A stretch of DNA of 64,000 bases from Actinomycetes bacterium. GTDB lineage: Bacteria > Actinomycetota > Actinomycetes > Actinomycetales > Cellulomonadaceae. The stretch spans positions 1-64,000 of the forward strand of contig JAEYXM010000092.1 in the NCBI GenBank assembly GCA_023428465.1. The letters are read 5' to 3'. The notes below the pieces were generated by a model that was given only the letters and a program-made list of their open reading frames with translations, did not search any database and was not told the DNA's origin. The position numbers and the translations under genes were made by a program. Positions 8,538-17,206 of the stretch are shown here, piece by piece (positions within the stretch are counted from its first letter, which is position 1; every line of letters starts with the position of its first letter).

Positions 8538-10610
8538 ATGAGCCCGTCCGCGACCCTCGACCCGGCCAACCCGTTCGCCGCACCGTCCACGCTGCCCTAC
8601 GGGCTCGCGGACTTCGGGGCGATCACCACCGAGCACTATCTGCCGGCCTTCCGCGCGGGCATGGGCGAGCAGCTCGCCGAGGTCGCCCGGATCGTGGCGG
8701 ACCCGGAGCCGCCGACCGAGGAGAACACGCTCGTGGCCCTCGAGCGGTCGGGCCGGCTGCTGCAGCGCGTGAGCAACGTCCTGTTCAACCGGACGAGCGC
8801 GGACACGAGCCCCGAGCTGGACGCGGTCGAGGCCGAGGTGGCGCCGGAGCTCGCGGCCCACCACGATGCGATCTACCTCGACGCCGGCCTGTACGCGCGG
8901 CTCACGGCCTTGAAGGCGCGGGTCGAGGCAGGGGAGACGACGCTCGCGGCCGACGCCGCGTGGCTGCTGCACGAGCTCCTGCAGGACTTCGTGCGCGCCG
9001 GCGTCGCGACGCCGCCCGAGGCGCAGGCCGAGCTCCGCGAGCTCAACGAGCGCATCGTCACCCTCGAGACGGCGTTCGCGCAGCGACTCCTCGCGGAGAC
9101 GAACGCCTCCGCGGTGCTGCTCGCCGAGGACGACGTGGCAGGGCTGCCCGACGACGCCGTCGCCGCCCTGCGCAGTGCGGCCGCCGAGCGGGGCCACGAG
9201 ACCGGCTACCTCGTCGAGCTCAGCCTGCCCACGCAGCAGCCGGTGCTCGCCCAGCTGGCTCGCCGCGACGTACGTCGGCGCGTGCACGAGGCGTCGGTCG
9301 CCCGCGGTGGCCGCGGCGGGGAGCACGACACGCGGGCGACGCTCCTGGAGCTCGTGCGGCTGCGGGCGCGGCGTGCCCAACTGCTCGGCCATGCGCACCA
9401 TGCGTCCTACGTGGCCGACAGCGGCACCGCCCGGACCACCGACGCCGTCCAGGGCATGCTCGACCGGCTCGCCCCCGCGGCGGCGGCCAACGCGCGCCGT
9501 GAGGCGGCGGACCTCGAGCGCGCGCTGCAGGCCGACCTGCCGGGGGAGAGCCTCGCGGCCTGGGACTGGGCGCTCTACGCCGAGCGGGTGCGCCAGGAGC
9601 GGTACGCCCTCGACGACGCGCTGCTGCGCCCGTACCTCGAGCTCGAGCGGGTCGTGCACGAGGGCGTCTTCCACGCGGCGACCCAGCTGTACGGCATCAC
9701 GTTCGCCCGCCGCGAGGACCTGATCGGCTACCACCCCGACGTCCGGGTCTACGAGGTGCTCGACACCGACGGCAGCGGACTCGGGCTGTTCCTGGCCGAC
9801 TGGTACACGCGCGAGTCGAAGCAGGGCGGTGCGTGGATGAACAACCTCGTCGACCAGAACCGGCTCCTGGACGAGCGGCCCGTCGTCGTGAACAACCTGA
9901 ACATCCCCAAGCCGCCCGAGGGGCAGCCCACGCTCCTCACGTGGGACGAGGTCATCACGTTGTTCCACGAGTTCGGCCACGCGCTGCACGGCCTGCTCTC
10001 GGACGTGCGGTTCCCGTCGCAGTCCGGCACCGAGGTGCCGCGCGACTTCGTCGAGTACCCCTCGCAGGTCAACGAGATGTGGGCGTGGGAGCCGAGCGTG
10101 CTGCGCCGGTACGCGGTGCACCACGAGACGGGCGAGCCGATGCCGGCCGAGTGGGTCGACACGATGCTCGCCGCGCGGCAGTTCAATGAAGGCTTTGCGA
10201 CGACGGAGTACCTCGCCGCGTCGCTGCTGGACCAGGCGTGGCACCAGCTCACGCCGCAGGACGTGCCGACCGACGTCGACGCTGTCGAGGAGTTCGAGCG
10301 GACCGCCCTCGAAGCGGCGGGCGTGGCCCTCGACGCGGTGCCACCGCGGTACCGCACGACGTACTTCAACCACGTCTTCGGCGGCGGCTACGCGGCGTCG
10401 TACTACGGCTACATCTGGTCGGAGGTGCTCGATGCCGACACGGTGGAGTGGTTCCGGGAGAACGGCGGGTTGACGCGCGAGAACGGGGAGACGTTCCGGC
10501 GCACGCTGCTCGGCGTCGGCGGGTCGTGCGACCCTCTCGAGGCGTTCCGCCGACTGCGTGGCCGGGACCCGGAGATCGAGCCGCTGCTGGCGCGCCGCGG
10601 GCTGGCCTGA
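8538..10610 (+). CDS. M3 family metallopeptidase (peptidyl-dipeptidase Dcp / oligopeptidase A type)
   Basis: A 690-residue cytosolic zinc peptidase, the normal length for the Dcp/OpdA branch of M3. The HEFGH zinc motif is at residues 477-481 with the downstream glutamate expected in the FVEYPSQVNE segment; GGYAASYYGYIWSEV is another family hallmark. The N-terminal half is the helical lid. The enzyme trims oligopeptides, for example those released by the proteasome or taken up from outside. A CAGGAT hexamer (8526-8531) ends 6 bases before the ATG. The next gene is an M20 peptidase 30 bases downstream, giving a small peptide-catabolism pair. Confidence 0.93.
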   Translation: MSPSATLDPANPFAAPSTLPYGLADFGAITTEHYLPAFRAGMGEQLAEVARIVADPEPPTEENTLVALERSGRLLQRVSNVLFNRTSADTSPELDAVEAEVAPELAAHHDAIYLDAGLYARLTALKARVEAGETTLAADAAWLLHELLQDFVRAGVATPPEAQAELRELNERIVTLETAFAQRLLAETNASAVLLAEDDVAGLPDDAVAALRSAAAERGHETGYLVELSLPTQQPVLAQLARRDVRRRVHEASVARGGRGGEHDTRATLLELVRLRARRAQLLGHAHHASYVADSGTARTTDAVQGMLDRLAPAAAANARREAADLERALQADLPGESLAAWDWALYAERVRQERYALDDALLRPYLELERVVHEGVFHAATQLYGITFARREDLIGYHPDVRVYEVLDTDGSGLGLFLADWYTRESKQGGAWMNNLVDQNRLLDERPVVVNNLNIPKPPEGQPTLLTWDEVITLFHEFGHALHGLLSDVRFPSQSGTEVPRDFVEYPSQVNEMWAWEPSVLRRYAVHHETGEPMPAEWVDTMLAARQFNEGFATTEYLAASLLDQAWHQLTPQDVPTDVDAVEEFERTALEAAGVALDAVPPRYRTTYFNHVFGGGYAASYYGYIWSEVLDADTVEWFRENGGLTRENGETFRRTLLGVGGSCDPLEAFRRLRGRDPEIEPLLARRGLA

Positions 10611-10640
10611 CGCCTCGGTGGCGCCGGTACGGTGGGCACC

Positions 10641-11954
10641 ATGGCGACACCCACGGCCGAGGACGAGGTCGTCGGCATCTGCCGCGACCTGCTGCGCATC
10701 GACACGTCGAACTACGGCGACAACGACGGCCCGGGGGAGCGCGATGCCGCGGAGTACGTCGCGGCGTCGCTCGCCGAGGTCGGGCTCGAGCCCGTGGTCC
10801 TCGAGTCGGACCGTCGCCGCACGTCCGTGGTCGTGCGCCTCGAGGGCACCGACGCGTCACGCCCCGCGCTCGTGCTGCACGGTCACACCGACGTCGTGCC
10901 CGCGCAGGCGTCCGACTGGTCGGTCGACCCCTTCGGCGGCGAGGAGCGCGACGGCCTGCTGTGGGGCCGTGGTGCCGTGGACATGAAGGGCATGGACGCG
11001 ATGATCCTGGCGGTCGTCCGCCAGATGCTGCGCGAGGGCCGGCGCCCGGCGCGCGACGTCGTCGTCGCGATGTTCGCCGACGAGGAGGCCGGCGGCGCGT
11101 ACGGCGCCCGCTGGGTGGTCGACAACCGACCGGACCTGTTCGAGCGTGCGACCGAGGCGATCAGCGAGGTCGGCGGCTTCTCCGTCGAGATCGACGGTCA
11201 CCGCGCCTACCTGCTGCAGACGGCCGAGAAGGGCATCGGGTGGCTGCGGCTCGTCGCGGAGGGCCGTGCGGGCCACGGCTCTCAGGTGAACACGGAGAAC
11301 GCCGTCACCGAGCTCGCCGCGGCGGTCGCGCGCATCGGCGCGCACGCCTGGCCGATGCGCCTGACCCCGACGGTCCGCGCACTGCTGGACGGGGTGTCGG
11401 GCCTGACCGGCATCTCCTTCGACCCGGAGGACCCCGATGGCGTCACGCGCCTCGTCGAGGCGCTCGGGCCGGTCCGCCGGTTCGTGGGCGCGACGCTGCG
11501 CAACACCGCCAACCCCACGCAGCTCGCGGCGGGCTACAAGGCGAACGTGATCCCCGGCCGCGCCGAGGCCGTCCTGGACACCCGCTTCCTGCCGGGCCAC
11601 GAGGAGGAGGCGCTGGCGACCCTCACCGAGCTCGCGGGGGAGCACGTGCGGTTGGAGGACATCCACCGCGACGTAGCGCTCGAGGTCCCGTTCCACGGCG
11701 GCCTGGTCGACGCGATGGTCGCCGCGGTCACCGCGGAGGACCCCGGCGCGACCGTCCTGCCCTACGCGTTGTCCGCGGGCACGGACAACAAGTCCCTCCA
11801 CCGGCTGGGCATCACCGGCTACGGTTTCGCGCCCCTGCGGCTGCCGCCCGAGCTCGACTTCTCGGGCATGTTCCACGGCGTCGACGAGCGGGTCCCGGTC
11901 GACGCGCTGCGGTTCGGCGTGCGCGTCCTGGACCGGCTGCTCAGCACCTGCTGA
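10641..11954 (+). CDS. M20/M25/M40 family metallopeptidase (dipeptidase/deacylase)
   Basis: A 437-residue zinc amidohydrolase. Metal ligands are visible in VLHGHTDVVP (His, with the following Asp), GRGAVDMKG (bridging Asp) and ADEEAGG (catalytic Glu-Glu). GHGSQVN belongs to the dimerisation/lid domain and SAGTDNKSLH supplies the last ligand. Such proteins hydrolyse dipeptides, acylated amino acids or carboxypeptidase substrates, and the specificity cannot be told. The ATG at 10641 is preferred over a GTG three codons earlier because TACGGT (10628-10633) ends 7 bases before it, consistent with a leaderless start. Confidence 0.9.
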   Translation: MATPTAEDEVVGICRDLLRIDTSNYGDNDGPGERDAAEYVAASLAEVGLEPVVLESDRRRTSVVVRLEGTDASRPALVLHGHTDVVPAQASDWSVDPFGGEERDGLLWGRGAVDMKGMDAMILAVVRQMLREGRRPARDVVVAMFADEEAGGAYGARWVVDNRPDLFERATEAISEVGGFSVEIDGHRAYLLQTAEKGIGWLRLVAEGRAGHGSQVNTENAVTELAAAVARIGAHAWPMRLTPTVRALLDGVSGLTGISFDPEDPDGVTRLVEALGPVRRFVGATLRNTANPTQLAAGYKANVIPGRAEAVLDTRFLPGHEEEALATLTELAGEHVRLEDIHRDVALEVPFHGGLVDAMVAAVTAEDPGATVLPYALSAGTDNKSLHRLGITGYGFAPLRLPPELDFSGMFHGVDERVPVDALRFGVRVLDRLLSTC

Positions 11955-11980
11955 CGGGCGTGGGCGCCACCCTGCGCAGA

Positions 11981-12040
11981 CCTCACGCCGGGCCTGACGC
12001 CGTGCCTGAGGCCGGGCCTGACGCCGGGCCTGACGCCGTG
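11981..12040. repeat. Five-copy 12-bp tandem repeat
   Basis: Five consecutive 12-base units starting at 11981, 11993, 12005, 12017 and 12029 follow the consensus CCTGACGCCGGG with one to two changes each. The array fills the gap between the stop of the M20 peptidase gene and the convergent DUF5703 gene. Confidence 0.85.
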
Positions 12041-12063
12041 CCGCACGTGGCCGCCGGCCCGGG

Positions 12064-12300
12064 CTACAGGGTGCGCTGCACCCGGATGATCTTGCGGCGG
12101 AGCCAGACCTTGCGCCGCCCGCCCGGGTAGAGCAGGCTCCGCGCGAGCTCCCACCGGCCGTACTCGGCCTCGTCGGTGAGCAGCCGCCTCGCCTCGGTCC
12201 GGCTGGTGCTCCGCTCCAGGGTCAGCACGCGGTACTCGTAGTGGGCACCGGGGATCTGCCGGCCGTCGCGCGGCGGCCGCATGAGTTCATCGCCGTCCAC
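12064..12300 (-). CDS. DUF5703 family small protein
   Basis: A 78-residue basic protein matching the actinobacterial DUF5703 family: an YEYRVLTLERSTSRTEARR strand-helix, a conserved L(T)DEAEYGRWELAR stretch and a basic end RRKVWLRRKIIRV. The function is unknown. It often sits next to the M20 peptidase gene in actinobacteria, as here. The frame extends further upstream, but GGAGG (12309-12313 on the complementary strand) lies 8 bases before the GTG at 12300, which I take as the start. It is divergent from the Asp-rich protein gene. Confidence 0.75.
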   Translation of the reverse strand: MDGDELMRPPRDGRQIPGAHYEYRVLTLERSTSRTEARRLLTDEAEYGRWELARSLLYPGGRRKVWLRRKIIRVQRTL

Positions 12301-12373
12301 CGTCACCACCTCCGTACCGACCGTGCGGATGGATCGAGTGCCATTCTGCACGCCCGGGCGCTACCGTCTCACC

Positions 12374-12742
12374 ATGACCGTGGACCCACGTGCCGCTCTC
12401 GATCGCCTGCTCGCCGCCCTCGAGGCGCACTTCCACGCGGTCGGCACCCGTCGCACGGACAGCGACCCAGCGGTCGACGACGCGTACGACGTGCTCGCCG
12501 ACGCGTTCGAGGTCTATGAGGACGCCCTGGCGCGCCTGCACGGGGAGACCTTGCCGTTCGGCCTGCTCGACGACGACGGTGACGACGCCGACGACGACGA
12601 CATCGACGAGGACGACCTGGACGAGGACGACCTCGACGACGACCTCGAGGACCTCATCGACGAGGACACCGACGACGTCGACGATGGCGAGGACGACGAC
12701 GAGCACGACGAAGACGACGACGAGCACGACGAGGACGCCTGA
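12374..12742 (+). CDS. Asp-rich acidic protein of unknown function (often misnamed primosomal protein)
   Basis: A 122-residue protein. Residues 1-75 look like an ordered helical domain (DPRAALDRLLAALEAHF, then DDAYDVLADAFEVYEDAL). The remaining ~47 residues are almost entirely Asp/Glu and surely disordered. Similar actinobacterial proteins exist with the same helical head and acidic tail; databases sometimes call them primosomal protein without evidence. The ATG at 12374 is supported by TACCGT (12362-12367) ending 6 bases before it. No Shine-Dalgarno sequence is present, so the mRNA is probably leaderless. The low-complexity tail makes similarity searches unreliable. Confidence 0.75.
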   Translation: MTVDPRAALDRLLAALEAHFHAVGTRRTDSDPAVDDAYDVLADAFEVYEDALARLHGETLPFGLLDDDGDDADDDDIDEDDLDEDDLDDDLEDLIDEDTDDVDDGEDDDEHDEDDDEHDEDA

Positions 12743-12798
12743 GCGGTACGTGCCGCCCGCAACGCCTGCGGCGCAGTCGACGTCGGCCCGCGTGGGCG

Positions 12799-13752
12799 TC
12801 AGAGGCGCTCGGGGTAGCCGAGCGCCGGTGCGCTGACCTCGTCGAGTGCGGCGACGATCGCCGGCGGGAGCACCAGGTCGACCTCGAGTGCGGCGGTGAG
12901 CTGGGCCGGGGTACGTGGCCCGATGACGGCGGAGGCGACCCCGCGGCCGAGCACCCAGGCGAGCGCCACCTCGAGCGGGGCGACGCCCAGGCCCTCCGCG
13001 GCGGTGCGCACGGCGTCGACGATCGGCGCCGACGCCGTGCCGAGGTAGGGCTCGACGAAGCCCGCGAGGTGGGCCGACGCCGCGCGCGAGTCGGCTGGCA
13101 CGGTGCGCCGGTACTTGCCGGTCAGGACGCCCCGGCCGACCGGGGACCAGGCCAGCACGCCCGCGCCGAGTGCGTCCGCGGCAGGCTGCACCTCACGCTC
13201 GATCCCGCGCTGCAGCAGTGAGTACTCGACCTCGACCGCGGCCAGCGGGTGCGGGTCGAGCAACGACGCGAGCCGTGCCGTCTGCCATCCGGAGTGGTTC
13301 GACACCCCGACGTACCGCGCGCGGCCGGAGTCCACCGCGTGCGCCAGCGCGTCGGCGGTCTCCTCCGGCGGGGTCAGCGGGTCGGGCGTCTGGACGAGCC
13401 ACAGGTCCACGTGGTCCGTGCCGAGCCGGGCGAGCGAGGCGTCCAGGGAGTCCAGGAGGGAGCGGCGCGACGCGTCGACGACACCGCCGCCCGGCGTGCG
13501 CCGGATGCCGGCCTTGGTGCACAGGAGGACGTCGGTGCGCGACACCCGGTCGCGGAGCAGCGCACCGATGAGCTCTTCCGCGGCGCCGTCCGCGTAGCTC
13601 GCCGAGGTGTCGACGAGCGTGCCGCCGGCGTCGATGAAGTCCGCGAGGAGCGTCGCGGCGTCGTCGGGCTCGGTGTCCCGCCCCCAGGTGAGCGTGCCGA
13701 GGCCCAGCGACGACACGCGGAGCCCGGTCCTGCCGAGCAGACGCTCCTCCAT
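12799..13752 (-). CDS. Aldo/keto reductase
   Basis: A 317-residue NADPH-dependent reductase with the (beta/alpha)8 fold. It contains LGLGTLTWG at the start and the catalytic tetrad regions: GGTLVDTSASYADG (Asp and Tyr), LLCTKAG (Lys) and YVGVSNHSGWQ after a W(L)VQTPDP histidine-free loop. GPRTPAQL near the C-terminus belongs to the cofactor site. It looks like an AKR12/YdjG or L-glyceraldehyde-3-P reductase type; the substrate is unknown. TAGCCT (13759-13764, minus strand) ends 6 bases before the ATG. It is divergent from uppP. Confidence 0.88.
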   Translation of the reverse strand: MEERLLGRTGLRVSSLGLGTLTWGRDTEPDDAATLLADFIDAGGTLVDTSASYADGAAEELIGALLRDRVSRTDVLLCTKAGIRRTPGGGVVDASRRSLLDSLDASLARLGTDHVDLWLVQTPDPLTPPEETADALAHAVDSGRARYVGVSNHSGWQTARLASLLDPHPLAAVEVEYSLLQRGIEREVQPAADALGAGVLAWSPVGRGVLTGKYRRTVPADSRAASAHLAGFVEPYLGTASAPIVDAVRTAAEGLGVAPLEVALAWVLGRGVASAVIGPRTPAQLTAALEVDLVLPPAIVAALDEVSAPALGYPERL

Positions 13753-13840
13753 GTCCGCAGGCTACCGGCCGCGTCGCGCGGGTCGGAGCGCGTCACGCGG
13801 GTCGCGCGCACCCGGGGTCCCGGGGGTAGGGTGACGGCTC

Positions 13841-14713
13841 GTGAACTGGTGGGAAGCGCTCGTCCTCGGACTCGTCCAGGGGCTCACCGAGTTCCTCCCC
13901 ATCTCCTCGAGCGCTCACCTGCGCGTCGTCGGCGAGCTCCTGCCGAGCGGCACGGACCCGGGCGCGGCGTTCACCGCGATCACGCAGATCGGCACCGAGA
14001 CCGCCGTCCTGCTGTACTTCCGGCGCGACATCGCGCGCATCGTCACGGCGTGGTGGCGGGCGCTGCGCGGCGAGCACGGCACGCACTGGCAGGCCCGCCT
14101 GGGCGAGTCGGACCCCGACGCCCGCATGGCCTGGTGGATCGCGCTCGGCTCGGTGCCGATCGTCGCGCTCGGCCTCACGCTCGAGGACTCCATCAAGGGT
14201 CCCTTCCGCAGCCTCTACGTGATCGCGGCGACCCTGGCGGTCTTCGCCGTCGTGCTCGGCTGGGCGGACCGGACCGGTCGCCGGGAGCGCACGCTGGACC
14301 AGCTGACGTGGCAGCACGCGCTCGGCTTCGGCCTGTGGCAGGCGCTGGCCCTCGTCCCGGGCGTGTCGCGGTCCGGCGGCACCATCAGCGGCGGTCTGCT
14401 CATGGGCTACACGCGGGAGGCGGCGGCGCGGTACTCGTTCCTCCTCGCGATCCCTGCGGTCCTCGGCTCCGGGGTGCAGCAGCTCGTGACGAGCCTGGAC
14501 GAGTTCGGGACCGCCGGGACGCCCGGCCTCGGGGCGACGCTGCTCGCGACGGCCGTCGCGTTCGTCGTCGGCTACGTGGTCATCATCGGGTTCCTCCGGC
14601 TCGTCACGACGCGCAGCTTCATGCCGTTCGTCTGGTACCGGTTCGCGTTCGCCGCGGTCATCGTCGTGCTCGTCGCGAGCGGCGTGCTCGACGCGGTCGG
14701 CTCGTCCGCCTGA
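13841..14713 (+). CDS. uppP: Undecaprenyl-diphosphatase UppP (BacA)
   Basis: A 290-residue integral membrane phosphatase that dephosphorylates undecaprenyl diphosphate, recycling the lipid carrier for peptidoglycan and wall polymers and giving bacitracin tolerance. The two active-site motifs are present: GLTEFLPISSSAH near residue 12 and PGVSRSGGTISGG in the middle. About eight hydrophobic helices follow the family plan. TAGGGT (13827-13832) ends 8 bases before the GTG start and there is no ribosome-binding site, suggesting leaderless expression. mshC follows 21 bases after the stop with its own -10 element. Confidence 0.96.
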   Translation: MNWWEALVLGLVQGLTEFLPISSSAHLRVVGELLPSGTDPGAAFTAITQIGTETAVLLYFRRDIARIVTAWWRALRGEHGTHWQARLGESDPDARMAWWIALGSVPIVALGLTLEDSIKGPFRSLYVIAATLAVFAVVLGWADRTGRRERTLDQLTWQHALGFGLWQALALVPGVSRSGGTISGGLLMGYTREAAARYSFLLAIPAVLGSGVQQLVTSLDEFGTAGTPGLGATLLATAVAFVVGYVVIIGFLRLVTTRSFMPFVWYRFAFAAVIVVLVASGVLDAVGSSA

Positions 14714-14734
14714 CGCCCCGACTAGGCTCCTGAC

Positions 14735-15994
14735 GTGCGCACCTGGCCCGCCCCGCAGATCCCGACCGTCCCCGGCCGTGCCGCGGTGGTCCGGCTCCTC
14801 GACCCCGTGCGGCACGCCCGCGAGGACTCCGCGACGTCGCAGACGGCGACGATGTACGTGTGCGGCATCACGCCGTACGACGCCACCCACCTGGGCCACG
14901 CGGCGACGTACATCGCGTTCGACCTGCTGCACCGCGCGTGGCTCGATGCCGGCCTGACGGTGCGCTACGCGTCCAACGTCACCGACGTCGACGACCCGCT
15001 CCTGGAGCGGGCCGCCCGCACGGGCGTGGACTGGGCCGAGTTGGCCCGCGAGCAGACGGCGCTCTTCGCGGAGGACATGACGGCCCTCGCCGTCATCCCG
15101 CCGCACACCTACCTCGGTGCGGTCGAGACCATCCCACTCGTCGCCGGCGCCGTCGCAGGCCTTCTCGAGCGCGGACTCGCCTACCGCGTGCCGCTCGAGG
15201 CGGAGGCCGGCGGGGACGACCCGTCGCTCGGTGACGTCTACGCCGACATCGCCGCGGACTCCCACTTCGGCGCCGTCCCGGGCCTCACGCACGACGAGAC
15301 GATCGCGATCTTCGCGGAGCGCGGCGGCGACCCGGACCGGCCCGGAAAACGCGACCCGCTCGACCCTGCACTGTGGCGCCGCGAGCGCCCCGGGGAGCCG
15401 GCGTGGGACGGCGGCGTGCTCGGCCGCGGACGCCCGGGCTGGCACATCGAGTGCACCGTGATCGCCGGGCAGGCGCTCGGCCCGGTGTTCGACGTTCAGG
15501 GCGGCGGTCGCGACCTGTGCTTCCCGCACCACGAGATGAGCACGGCGCACGCCCGGGCCCTCGGAGGCTACGGCGGCCGCCTGCAGATGCACACGGGGAT
15601 GGTCGCCTACGAGGGCGAGAAGATGAGCAAGTCCCTCGGGAACCTCGTGCTCGTCTCCCAGCTCCGTGCGTCGGGTGTGGACCCGATGGCGATCCGCCTC
15701 GCGGTCCTCGCGCACCACTACCGCGAGGACTGGGAGTGGACCGACGCCGTCCTGGCTGACGCCCAGCGGCGCCTCGTGCGCTGGCGGGCGGCACTGTCGG
15801 GCACCGGTGCCCCGGACGCGACGAGCGTCGTCGAGGCGGTCCGCGCGGCGATGGCCGACGACCTGGACGCCCCCGCGGCGCTCCGGGCCGTGGACACCTG
15901 GGCCGACGCAGCCCTCACGCTCGGCGGGTCCGACATCGGTGCGGCGGGCGTGGTCGCCCGGACCGTGGACGCGCTGCTCGGCGTCCGGCTCTGA
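14735..15994 (+). CDS. mshC: Mycothiol ligase MshC (cysteine:GlcN-Ins ligase)
   Basis: A 419-residue cysteinyl-tRNA-synthetase-like enzyme that joins cysteine to glucosaminyl-inositol with ATP in mycothiol synthesis, the thiol of actinobacteria. It has the class I HIGH-type motif THLGHAATY after the zinc Cys (YVCGITPYDATHLGH), a FPHHE zinc/cysteine site and KMSKS (GEKMSKSLGN). It lacks the tRNA-anticodon domain and has the C-terminal length of MshC rather than CysS. The start motif TWPAPQIP is typical of MshC. TAGGCT (14723-14728) ends 6 bases before the GTG start. Confidence 0.96.
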   Translation: MRTWPAPQIPTVPGRAAVVRLLDPVRHAREDSATSQTATMYVCGITPYDATHLGHAATYIAFDLLHRAWLDAGLTVRYASNVTDVDDPLLERAARTGVDWAELAREQTALFAEDMTALAVIPPHTYLGAVETIPLVAGAVAGLLERGLAYRVPLEAEAGGDDPSLGDVYADIAADSHFGAVPGLTHDETIAIFAERGGDPDRPGKRDPLDPALWRRERPGEPAWDGGVLGRGRPGWHIECTVIAGQALGPVFDVQGGGRDLCFPHHEMSTAHARALGGYGGRLQMHTGMVAYEGEKMSKSLGNLVLVSQLRASGVDPMAIRLAVLAHHYREDWEWTDAVLADAQRRLVRWRAALSGTGAPDATSVVEAVRAAMADDLDAPAALRAVDTWADAALTLGGSDIGAAGVVARTVDALLGVRL

Positions 15995-16013
15995 ACCCGG
16001 TCGGCCGGGCCGG

Positions 16014-16874
16014 TCAGTGCTCCGGGCCGCCGCCCGAGCCGCGGTCGCGGCGGCGCAGGTAGCGCTCGAACTCGCGCGCGATCGCCTCGCCGGTCGCCTC
16101 GGGCAGCTCGGCGGTGTCCTTCACCTCCTCGAGCTGGGCGACGTACTCGCCGATCTCGGCGTCCTCCTCGGCGAGCTCGTCGACGCCCCGCTGCCAGGCC
16201 TCGGAGTCCTCGGGGAGGTCGCCGAGCGGGATGGGCTCACCCAGGAGCTCCTCGATCCGGACGAGGAGCGCAACGGTCGCCTTCGGCGACGGCGGGTGCG
16301 CGACGTAGTGCGGCACGGCCGCCCAGACCGACAGGCCGCGCAGGCCGCGGCGGATCGCCTCGTGCTGGAGGACGCCGACGATGCCCGTCGGGCCCTCGTA
16401 GGTGCTCGCGTCCAGCCCGAGCTTGTCCTGGAGTGCAGGGTCGTCCGAGGTCGCCGTGACGGGGATGGGCCGGGTGTGCGGTACGTCGGCCAGCAGCGCG
16501 CCGAGTGTCACGACGGTGGTCACGCCGAGCCGCTCGGCGGCGTCCAGCACCTCGGCGCAGAACCGCCGCCAGCGCATGGACGGCTCGATGCCCTGGACGA
16601 GGACCACGGTGCCCCCCGAGCCCGGCAGGGTCGCGGCGGAGATCGACGTCGTCGGCCAGGTGATGACGCGGCGGCCGTTGTCGGCGGCGACCGTCGGCCG
16701 GTTCACCTGGAAGTCGTGGTACTCCTCGGGGTCTAGCTCGTCGATCCGCTCGGCCGCCCAGACCGCCCGTAGGTGGACGAGCGCCTGGCTCGCGGCGCTG
16801 CCGGCGTCGTTCCAGCCCTCGAAGGCGGCGAGCATGACCGGGCCACGCAGCGGGCGGGGGAGGTCGTCCGTCAT
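16014..16874 (-). CDS. PAC2 family protein
   Basis: A 286-residue protein of the PAC2 (proteasome assembly chaperone 2-like) superfamily: MLAAFEGWNDAGSAASQAL at the N-terminus, ISAATLPGSG / VLVQGIEPSMRW and a central VVTLGALLADVPHTRP strand-turn. The C-terminal ~60 residues are acidic and helical. Actinobacterial members are stable homo-oligomers of unknown role, and a link to the bacterial proteasome is only suggested by the fold name. It lies 13 kb from the proteasome genes here, so there is no operon link. TAGGCT (16881-16886, minus strand) ends 6 bases before the ATG, with no Shine-Dalgarno site. Confidence 0.85.
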   Translation of the reverse strand: MTDDLPRPLRGPVMLAAFEGWNDAGSAASQALVHLRAVWAAERIDELDPEEYHDFQVNRPTVAADNGRRVITWPTTSISAATLPGSGGTVVLVQGIEPSMRWRRFCAEVLDAAERLGVTTVVTLGALLADVPHTRPIPVTATSDDPALQDKLGLDASTYEGPTGIVGVLQHEAIRRGLRGLSVWAAVPHYVAHPPSPKATVALLVRIEELLGEPIPLGDLPEDSEAWQRGVDELAEEDAEIGEYVAQLEEVKDTAELPEATGEAIAREFERYLRRRDRGSGGGPEH

Positions 16875-17206
16875 GCCCTCAGCCTAGGCCCCGTATGCCG
16901 AGCTCCCGGGGGAGCGGTGCGCGCACGCGGTCCTTTCGGCGTGGTCCCTGGCGAGCGGTCTGCTCGTGGTCGCGTCGGATCCGCAGGTCGAGATGCGTGG
17001 CGCGGCGCACCGCCGAAACGCAGCAAATCCGGCCATATCCGAGACGCAGCGGCGTGCGGTGTGGCAGGGTCGGCGCGGACCGCTCGACCTTTCTGGTCGC
17101 GGGGCTGACGTCCGGGCAGCGGGCTCGACGGACGCGCCGCCGTCCCGTCGAGCTGTGCGACCACGACCTCGCCACAGTCGGCCCAGCCATGAAGGAGACC
17201 AGTTCG
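16875..17206. other. Divergent intergenic region, 332 bp
   Basis: This separates the PAC2 gene from the secreted beta-helix gene. The PAC2 promoter (-10 at 16881-16886) is at its left edge. A slightly A/T-richer stretch (about 17018-17042, containing CCATATCC) is the best place for a promoter of the secreted protein, but I see no clear -35. No credible ORF is present; open frames through it are high-GC shadows. Confidence 0.5.

Noticed and set aside
16014..16874. PAC2 gene as part of the proteasome system
   Set aside because: The fold name suggests proteasome assembly, but the gene is 10 kb or more from the proteasome genes, on the opposite strand and with its own promoter; no link can be shown.
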